From Candidatus Parvarchaeota archaeon (lineage in GTDB: Archaea; Nanobdellota; Nanobdellia; Parvarchaeales; Parvarchaeaceae): 18,821 nt of DNA. Positions 13,335-18,821 of this stretch are shown here, piece after piece (within the stretch, counting starts at the first letter, position 1; each line of letters opens with the position of its first letter). The notes under the pieces were generated by a model. That model was given only the letters and a program-made list of their open reading frames with translations. It was not told the DNA's origin and did no database searches. Position numbers and translations under genes: made by a program. The stretch spans positions 1-18,821 of the forward strand of contig JAMCSQ010000016.1 of the NCBI GenBank assembly GCA_023378805.1. Reading direction: 5' to 3'.

Positions 13335-16300
13335 TTATTTCTCCATGCTTATCTTTTTTATTTCTTCTATGTCTCTTTCTATTTCCTTTAATTTATCATC
13401 AATTTCTTCTTCTTTCGTGTATCTTAGCCTTGCTATTTTCGGTTTTATCTGTACCGATTGCAGTTTTTCAATTGGAATGTTTCTCTCAAGTGCGACTTTC
13501 TCAGCATTGAATACTTCGTTTATAACTTTTAGCATTTTATATTGTTTACTTACTGATGCATAAGTATCAGTTTCATCGAAGGCATTTTGCTGAAGGTAAT
13601 CTTCTCTTAACATTCTTGCAATGTCTAGTATAAGTTTGTCTGATTCTGGAAGTGCATCATAACCAACGAGCTGTACGATTTCATTTATTTCTGCTTCTTT
13701 CTGCAGTGTAGCCATCGATTTGTCCCTGAGTTCTGGCCAGTCCTGTGCGATGTTTTTCCTGTACCATTGGTCTAGTTCGTCTGTATACAGTGAGTAACTG
13801 TTAAGCCAGTTAATTGATGGAAAATGTCTTGCGTTGGCAAGTGATGCATCCAGCGCCCAAAAGACTCTGGTAACTCTGAGAGTATTTTGGGAAACGGGCT
13901 CAGAGATATCACCGCCAGGCGGAGAAACTGCTCCTATTAAAGTTGCTGCGCCTATTTTTCCGCTTAGTATCCTTGCCCTTCCTGCTCTTTCATAGAATTC
14001 ACCTATCCTTCTTCCAAGGTATGCAGGATATCCTTCTTCTCCAGGCATTTCTTCCAGTCTTCCAGAAAGTTCTCTTAATGCCTCGGCCCATCTAGATGTA
14101 CTGTCAGCCATTACGGCTACACTATAACCCATGTCTCTGTAATATTCTGCAAGCGTTATACCTGTGTAAATGCTTGCTTCCCTTGCGGCCACAGGCATGT
14201 TTGAAGTATTTGCTATAAGTATTGTTCTGTCCATTAAAGGTTTTCCGCTTTTAGGGTCTTTTAATTCTGGAAACGTAGTAAGTATCTCTGTCATCTCATT
14301 TCCTCTTTCACCACAGCCTACGTAAACTATTACATCAGCATCGGACCATTTCGCAAGCTGGTGTTGGATTACAGTGTTATGCAGAAGTATCGCACCGTTA
14401 CCTCCAATGAAGTTGCTGCCAAATTCAGGAGTTACAACATCATATACATCAAACGGTCCTTTTGTTTCCTCAATCTCTGTTATTTTGTCGAAGTACATAT
14501 AATCTAACATTTTTTGAATTTCTATGAGATTCTGTAGTTCTAAAGTACCCTCACTATTCGGATTTGAAATAGCGCTTAAGAATTTGTTAAAGCTATCCAC
14601 AGTAAAATTCTCATTTCCACTCGTGTAGTTTGTTATCTCTATGTAATTACTGTTTAGAGGCATTAAGTCTGTAGAAGTGTAGGATCTGTCCTTAGATTTT
14701 ATGTAATTAATTATTCTATTAATTTTTTCATATTTTTGATGGCCCTCATTTATGTTTTGGTAGAATTTTTTCAATTCCTTCAAATTCCTTATGTAGACCC
14801 TATTTTTATCGTTGTATCCTTTAACTTTTTCAGAATGCATAGAGTTAATTATCCCTAATCTAGTTAATGTATAAGAAAGCTGAATCTGCAATTTTTTGCT
14901 TGTGGTTGAAAACTCTACGCTTCCGCCGTAAAAACTTCCATCTCCAAGGAAATAACCTCTAATAAACGCAGCTAATATATTATTATTAGCTTTCATTATA
15001 ACATTTGGTATGTATTTCTCAGATGCATTTTTAGCGTTTATTAGCCTTCTAATAAGTTTTACTAAAATTGCACTATTAACTAAAGCATTAGGTATCTTAT
15101 CTTTTTGTATTTCTAAAGTAGACTTTAATCCAAAAAGATCTTTAACTAAGAAATTGAATCGCTTTATAAGTTTGTTGTCAGAATTAGTAAATACTACCGT
15201 ATTTCTTCCTCTTATATATCCTTCAGCTACAAATAGTCCAATAAACTCTGCAAAGTTCTCATCGACATATCTTGGTATCGTCATTGGTTTTCCAGCTCTG
15301 TCTCCCATAACTTCATTTATACCTGGTAGTTCCAATCCAGCTGAGTTGTAAACTTGTTTTATTAACTCTAATTTAATCGCAGGATTTTTCGATTTTCTTG
15401 TTATACTGTATTTTAAATCTTTTTTAATAAAATTATTTGGTGCTTTAACGTTTTTAAGTAAATCCTTCATTTTTAGTAAAATATTTTTGTCTATTGTTCT
15501 TGCATCCAATAAGTATTCATATGGGTCTATTTTCTGTATTTCTTTATTTACCTCAAATTTCCTTATCGCGATTATGTAGTCCCCTTTTCGAAGGTTTTCT
15601 GCAGATTCTTCCTTTATACCTGCTCCATTTAATTTGAATAGCTTGTGTACAGGTGTTATTTTTGCTTCCCTTCCAGTCTTTGTCTTTATTCTTATAACTG
15701 AATCACTTTTGCCTTTATACAGGAATTTTGATTTGCTTTCTTTAACTTTTCCACCATACATCGAAAATAGTTTTAGTGGGCTTTTAAGCCTTAACAATGT
15801 TTCATTTTCATCTTGGTATTCTATATCACTATCTTTTTCATTTTCTTTGTAGATTTCTTCAATGCTTTTTATTTCGCCATTTGCTAACAAAACTGGAGTT
15901 TCTCCTAATACGCATTTTCCGGATCCAAAGGGCCCTGGTACTGCTGCAGTTCCGCCCATTGCAACAGGAAACATCGTGTCTATAACTCTCTGTCCGGTTA
16001 AAAGAGGAATTGTTGGAGAAAGTTTTTCCTTTACAGGTCTTGCTGTTCTGACCGGCCATTTTGTCATTAGTTTTATTTCCTCCGTTTTTTTGTCGTTTTC
16101 CAATATTGCAATAGTTTCATCTACAGTGTAATCTCCTTCTTCTGCGATCTTTTTTATTACTCCTTTTTGATTTACTGGAACAAGAACTTTGTGTTTTATT
16201 AGAGATGTTTCCTTTACTTCTCCTATCTCTTCACCGGGTTCTACGGCTTTTCCTTCTTCTGCTTTTGGCTTGAAGTGCCATTTTTTTTCTCTGTCCAATG

Positions 16301-16625
16301 AATTAACTTTTACTCCGCTGTTTATGAAAGTGCCTTCTTTGTTTAGAATCTTGTCCAACGGCCTTTGTATACCATCAAATATGGAGCCTATTAATCCCGG
16401 GCCAAGCTCAACGGACAAAGGTTCTCTACTGTCAATTGCAGTCTCCCCTATCTTAAGCCCGCTTGTATCTTCATACACTTGTACTATCGCATTTTTTCCC
16501 TCTATCTTTACGATTTCACCAACGAGCTCATTTTCTCCTATAAATATAATATTGTTCATTTTTGGATCTTCAAGACCCGAAACAGTTACTACAGAACCAG
16601 AAATTCCTATTACTTTTCCTTCCAT
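13335..16625 (-). CDS. atpA: A-type ATP synthase catalytic subunit A with intein
   Basis: The 1096-aa precursor contains a 513-aa intein (residues 238-750). The spliced product is 583 aa, the normal length. The A subunit hydrolyses or makes ATP in the A3B3 head. It has the N-terminal barrel, the A-specific bulge (about 110-190, EEGKAVEPGEEIGEV), and the P-loop GPFGSGK (231-237), which joins Thr751 after splicing to give GPFGSGKT. Then come VGCGERGNEM with the catalytic Glu, RALRELSGRLEEMPGEEGYP-type sequence, and SPPGGDISEPVSQNTLRV. Without splicing the P-loop is split, so the enzyme depends on the intein. It follows atpF at 1 nt spacing (the atpF stop ends at 16627) and precedes atpB by 1 nt. 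Confidence 0.97.
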   Translation of the reverse strand: MEGKVIGISGSVVTVSGLEDPKMNNIIFIGENELVGEIVKIEGKNAIVQVYEDTSGLKIGETAIDSREPLSVELGPGLIGSIFDGIQRPLDKILNKEGTFINSGVKVNSLDREKKWHFKPKAEEGKAVEPGEEIGEVKETSLIKHKVLVPVNQKGVIKKIAEEGDYTVDETIAILENDKKTEEIKLMTKWPVRTARPVKEKLSPTIPLLTGQRVIDTMFPVAMGGTAAVPGPFGSGKCVLGETPVLLANGEIKSIEEIYKENEKDSDIEYQDENETLLRLKSPLKLFSMYGGKVKESKSKFLYKGKSDSVIRIKTKTGREAKITPVHKLFKLNGAGIKEESAENLRKGDYIIAIRKFEVNKEIQKIDPYEYLLDARTIDKNILLKMKDLLKNVKAPNNFIKKDLKYSITRKSKNPAIKLELIKQVYNSAGLELPGINEVMGDRAGKPMTIPRYVDENFAEFIGLFVAEGYIRGRNTVVFTNSDNKLIKRFNFLVKDLFGLKSTLEIQKDKIPNALVNSAILVKLIRRLINAKNASEKYIPNVIMKANNNILAAFIRGYFLGDGSFYGGSVEFSTTSKKLQIQLSYTLTRLGIINSMHSEKVKGYNDKNRVYIRNLKELKKFYQNINEGHQKYEKINRIINYIKSKDRSYTSTDLMPLNSNYIEITNYTSGNENFTVDSFNKFLSAISNPNSEGTLELQNLIEIQKMLDYMYFDKITEIEETKGPFDVYDVVTPEFGSNFIGGNGAILLHNTVIQHQLAKWSDADVIVYVGCGERGNEMTEILTTFPELKDPKSGKPLMDRTILIANTSNMPVAAREASIYTGITLAEYYRDMGYSVAVMADSTSRWAEALRELSGRLEEMPGEEGYPAYLGRRIGEFYERAGRARILSGKIGAATLIGAVSPPGGDISEPVSQNTLRVTRVFWALDASLANARHFPSINWLNSYSLYTDELDQWYRKNIAQDWPELRDKSMATLQKEAEINEIVQLVGYDALPESDKLILDIARMLREDYLQQNAFDETDTYASVSKQYKMLKVINEVFNAEKVALERNIPIEKLQSVQIKPKIARLRYTKEEEIDDKLKEIERDIEEIKKISMEK
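14376..15914 (-). mobile_element. Intein with LAGLIDADG homing endonuclease in atpA (VMA-b site)
   Basis: The 513-residue intein starts at Cys1 (CVLGETPVLL) and ends with GAILLHN, giving Cys1, penultimate His512 and Asn513, with Thr as the +1 residue. Block B has TPVH (Thr87, His90). The endonuclease has both dodecapeptides, FIGLFVAEGY with Glu231 and FIRGYFLGDGS with Asp325, and a block D-like KYIP (Lys300). All catalytic residues for splicing and cleavage thus appear present. Block F reads VYDVVTPEFGSNFI with Asp492, but the histidine often seen there is Ser500. The only cysteine is Cys1. The insertion point, between Lys and Thr of GPFGSGKT, is the VMA-b position used by Thermoplasma and Pyrococcus inteins. 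Sampled stretches are richer in A+T than the host gene. Confidence 0.95.
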
Positions 16626-16626
16626 T

Positions 16627-16950
16627 TTATTTTAATTTAGTTATATCCACCCCCAGTACTCTTTTTGCCAGACTTTCCAGCGATTCCTTGCTTTCTTCTA
16701 CTTCCTGTGAAGGTATAAGCAATACTAACGGATCAACGCTTAAATTTATTGTGCCAAGCTCGTTCTGGTCCGCATATTCCTTTATACTTTCTTCGGCTAT
16801 TATAAGGTTATATTCTTTGCTTTTTATTAATTTAATTACTTCGTTAAGCGCTTCCTTCCCTGTTAAATCAATTGAATTATCTATACCTGCAAGCTTTAAT
16901 CCCAGTCCATCTCTTCTGTCACCTACAAAAACTATTTTTTTAAATTCCAT
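16627..16950 (-). CDS. atpF: A-type ATP synthase subunit F (central stalk)
   Basis: The protein is 107 aa, the usual length. It begins FKKIVFVGDRRDGLGLKLAG, the conserved Rossmann-like start of subunit F, and ends in a mobile C-terminal helix (ESLESLAKRVLGVDITKLK). F binds D in the central stalk and its C-terminal helix can contact the head and regulate it. The middle strands are YNLIIAEESI and LVLLIPS. The start overlaps the end of atpC by 11 nt, and the stop is 1 nt before the atpA start. Confidence 0.93.
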   Translation of the reverse strand: MEFKKIVFVGDRRDGLGLKLAGIDNSIDLTGKEALNEVIKLIKSKEYNLIIAEESIKEYADQNELGTINLSVDPLVLLIPSQEVEESKESLESLAKRVLGVDITKLK

Positions 16951-17980
16951 ATCCTATATCAACTACCTTTTTTTCTATGTTATAATATTTTTTAAACCAG
17001 TTAAGTCTTATAGTGTCTCTTTCTACTTCCGCACTTATTATAAATGAAAGTGTAGAGGCCACGGATAAAGAATTTGCTCTGAATACCGGCAGGTACTTAT
17101 CATGCAAGATCTTCTTTAATTCCACTTCAAAATTTGCTATAAGTCCGTCTTGCTTGTAAAGTTCCAGAGCTTCATCTAAATCATACGGTAAGTCCTTTAC
17201 AAAGTCTCCTATATTCGTCTTTGTCATGTCGTTTAGTTTATCTATGTTCATAGAACCCCCTTTTATCAAAAGCTCTTTTGCAGGTTTTTTCAGCTCTATT
17301 TCTTTGATTACTGTTATTATATTTCTTAAATCTATTAGCCCCTGTATAAATCTCAGGACAGGTCCTTCATTTCCATTGTAGAACTTGAAATTTCTTAGTA
17401 AATCATTGTAATATTCTATATCCAATGCCAATGACATTCCAGAAACGTCTCTGCTTAATTCGGCAGAAACCGAAAAAGGAAGCAATACTCTTCCGTAAGG
17501 GTATCTTGTAAGATAATTTATTACTTCAACAATATCTTTTTGTTCTATTATATTTCTGTACTCTTCTTTGCTTATCAAAGGACTTGATAGTCCTAATGGG
17601 AAGCTTCTCCCTATAGTCAAAATGTTTTCAGTCATTTCTATGTTCTTTCCTATTAGCTTTGCAGCCAGGATAAGTTTTATGTTTTGTATGTCTATCTTCG
17701 AAAGGTAGCTTCTTATCAGCGACTTTCCAATACTTGGAAGTACAGTTATTGCAGAATTGCAGTTGTTTAAAAAATGGGTGTTTACTATGATATCTATTAT
17801 ATCTGGCTCCTTGAAACGGTTATAGAACTGATCAATTTCATTCTTGTAGGATGTAGAGGAAAGTACATTCATGAATTCTTCTTTCTTGGTTTCCTTTATT
17901 CTGTCTAGCTCATCCTTTCTTAATAGATTAAGGTAAAGTGCCTTAACGTGTCCGTACGCACCAGCATATGTAGAATCCAT
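16940..17980 (-). CDS. atpC: A-type ATP synthase subunit C (central stalk-to-ring socket)
   Basis: The protein is 346 aa from ATG 17980. C (V-type subunit d homologue) is the funnel-shaped protein joining the D-F shaft to the K ring. The sequence is almost all helical with the family's repeated start, STYAGAYGHVKALYLNLL. IDIIVNTHFLNN and VINYLTRYPYGRVLLPF are further typical segments. The start was chosen because GGAG (17988-17991) lies 7 nt upstream and only one base separates it from the atpE stop. An in-frame ATG at 18001 would add seven residues and overlap atpE by 20 nt, which is less likely. The C-terminal RLNWFKKYYNIEKKVVDIGY is ordinary. Confidence 0.9.
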   Translation of the reverse strand: MDSTYAGAYGHVKALYLNLLRKDELDRIKETKKEEFMNVLSSTSYKNEIDQFYNRFKEPDIIDIIVNTHFLNNCNSAITVLPSIGKSLIRSYLSKIDIQNIKLILAAKLIGKNIEMTENILTIGRSFPLGLSSPLISKEEYRNIIEQKDIVEVINYLTRYPYGRVLLPFSVSAELSRDVSGMSLALDIEYYNDLLRNFKFYNGNEGPVLRFIQGLIDLRNIITVIKEIELKKPAKELLIKGGSMNIDKLNDMTKTNIGDFVKDLPYDLDEALELYKQDGLIANFEVELKKILHDKYLPVFRANSLSVASTLSFIISAEVERDTIRLNWFKKYYNIEKKVVDIGYGI

Positions 17981-17981
17981 T

Positions 17982-18542
17982 TTATTTCTCCAAGTTTTCA
18001 ATTACTCTTTTTGCAATATTTTCTTCTAGAGATTGTATTACTTTATCCAATGACAAATCAATCGAAAATTTTTCGTCTGGGCTTTCTGCATAAATTCCAA
18101 ACATCTTTTTTTTCGATAGTTTGGCATTCTTTTCCTTTTTGCCGAAAGTCTGCAAGTCCTCCTTATTCATAAAAAGGATTGCATCTTCCCCAATTCTTTT
18201 TTTAGCTTCCTTTATAAGAGTATTCATCAATTTTTCATAGTCTGTAGTTTTGCTTAATTTCGACTCTGAAGAATAAAGGTTGTTCATGCTTTCCTTGAAG
18301 GCATTGCTTATTGACTTTTTTATTATCTGGTTCTTTTCAACGTTTATCTTAGCTTTTTCAATTTCTTCTTTTTCAGATATAATAAATTTTGTTTTGTCTT
18401 TTGCTTCTTTCAATATTTCTTCTGCTTTTTTATCTGCTTCATCCGTTGATTGATTCGCTTTAATTTGCGCTTCTATAATTATTTTTTTGACTTTAATATC
18501 TGTCTCTTTCTCTATGTGTTCTGCTATTTTCTCCAAGCTCAT
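17982..18542 (-). CDS. atpE: A-type ATP synthase subunit E (peripheral stalk)
   Basis: The protein is 186 aa, near the usual 185-205. Residues 1-95 form a long charged helix that pairs with H in the peripheral stalk (LEKIAEHIEKETDIKVKKII onward). The C-terminal half is the globular domain that caps the top of A3B3 (KLMNTLIKEAKKRIGEDAIL, then SIDLSLDKVIQSLEENIAKR). The gene starts 16 nt after the atpK stop, the widest gap in the operon, and has no clear Shine-Dalgarno sequence. It ends one base before atpC. Confidence 0.9.
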   Translation of the reverse strand: MSLEKIAEHIEKETDIKVKKIIIEAQIKANQSTDEADKKAEEILKEAKDKTKFIISEKEEIEKAKINVEKNQIIKKSISNAFKESMNNLYSSESKLSKTTDYEKLMNTLIKEAKKRIGEDAILFMNKEDLQTFGKKEKNAKLSKKKMFGIYAESPDEKFSIDLSLDKVIQSLEENIAKRVIENLEK

Positions 18543-18558
18543 ATAATAATGCTATGCC

Positions 18559-18792
18559 TCACAGTATCTGTAAAAGCAATATCAATCCCAGCACAAAACC
18601 TATTATCCACAGTGTTTCAGGGATTACAAAGAAGAAAAGTACCTGTCCAAATTTCTCAGGTTTTTCAGCGATTATTCCCATACCGGCTGCACCGATTCCT
18701 TGCTGTGCCATTCCGGTACCTATTAAACCACCTGCTATTGCTATTGCTGCGGCTATCGCATATAGAGCGCCTGCATCTGTTGCAATTACCAT
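18559..18792 (-). CDS. atpK: A-type ATP synthase subunit K (rotor ring proteolipid)
   Basis: The protein is 77 aa forming one helical hairpin. Helix 1 is about 8-41, with glycine-rich packing (AIAGGLIGTGMAQQGIGAAG), and helix 2 is about 48-77. The loop AEKPEKFG is the conserved cytoplasmic turn that meets subunit C. The ion-binding carboxylate is Glu59 in IPETLWIIGFVLG. One carboxylate per two-helix unit gives the single-hairpin type of ring. Gln30/Gln31 in helix 1 and Thr60 next to Glu59 could help bind Na+, but whether the ion is H+ or Na+ cannot be decided from this. It is the first visible gene of the operon. Confidence 0.93.
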   Translation of the reverse strand: MVIATDAGALYAIAAAIAIAGGLIGTGMAQQGIGAAGMGIIAEKPEKFGQVLFFFVIPETLWIIGFVLGLILLLQIL

Positions 18793-18810
18793 AGCATTTT
18801 ACGTTTTTTT

Positions 18811-18821
18811 CTATTTTTAAG
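18811..18821 (-). promoter_or_regulatory. Candidate TATA box of the ATP synthase operon
   Basis: On the minus strand CTTAAAAATAG is centred about 24 nt upstream of the atpK ATG, at the last bases of the window. The spacing suits a leaderless transcript. The region further upstream is outside the window, so a gene before atpK cannot be excluded. Confidence 0.45.

Noticed and set aside
9270..18820. Many plus-strand open frames of 60-160 codons opposite the ATP synthase operon
   Set aside because: They are shadows of well-identified minus-strand genes, lack ribosome sites and promoters, and have hydrophobic, low-complexity translations typical of antisense frames.
1..18821. CRISPR array
   Set aside because: No regularly spaced short direct repeats were seen. 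The only long repeat is the 83-bp pair 6.5 kb apart.

Overview
The window is archaeal. The evidence is a complete A-type (A1AO) ATP synthase operon, TATA-box promoters sitting about 24-27 nt upstream of start codons (leaderless or nearly leaderless mRNAs), an archaeal-style tRNA-Gln(UUG), and an intein at the P-loop site of the catalytic A subunit. The DNA is AT-rich. The surface protein and the permease ectodomain are very rich in Ser/Thr/Asn and poor in charged residues. This would suit an acidophile of the Thermoplasmata or ARMAN/Micrarchaeota type, but that placement is inference and the sequence does not prove it.

Layout. (1) 1-2210 is a mobile-element zone. It holds a TnpB-only IS200/IS605-type element whose TnpB lacks the region carrying the first RuvC aspartate. 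Its right end stops about 6 nt before a tRNA-Gln gene. An 83-bp repeat follows, then a decayed 687-bp DDE insertion sequence with imperfect 15-bp terminal inverted repeats. (2) 2270-4400 holds a small zinc-ribbon protein and a large secreted or anchored surface protein with a PKD-like domain, each with its own promoter. (3) 4401-4836 has no gene but contains promoter-like and foldable sequence. (4) 4837-7590 is a three-gene operon: a PH/GRAM-like protein, a six-helix ABC-2 permease with a large ectodomain, and its ABC ATPase. (5) 7591-8079 holds a 185-bp MITE-like element followed directly by a second copy of the 83-bp repeat. (6) 8080-8964 is a two-gene unit: a 3-TM protein and a RecA/KaiC-fold protein without a Walker A motif. 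(7) 9107-18792, on the minus strand, is the ATP synthase operon in the order K-E-C-F-A-B-D-H-I. Its genes overlap or lie within 0-16 nt of each other, and the promoter is just visible at the window edge.

The ATP synthase operon encodes every expected archaeal subunit: hexamer A3B3, central stalk C-D-F, peripheral stalks E-H, stator I and rotor ring K. It couples ion flow to ATP synthesis or hydrolysis. The gene order is a circular permutation of the familiar H-I-K-E-C-F-A-B-D order. The A subunit can form its nucleotide site only after a 513-residue LAGLIDADG intein, inserted between Lys and Thr of the P-loop, splices itself out.

No clearly new defence or catalytic system is visible. The items most worth a second look are the RuvC-I-deleted TnpB beside tRNA-Gln, the paired 83-bp repeats next to two different TIR elements, the PH-like/permease/ATPase trio, the 3-TM plus RecA-like pair, and the permuted, intein-bearing ATP synthase operon.
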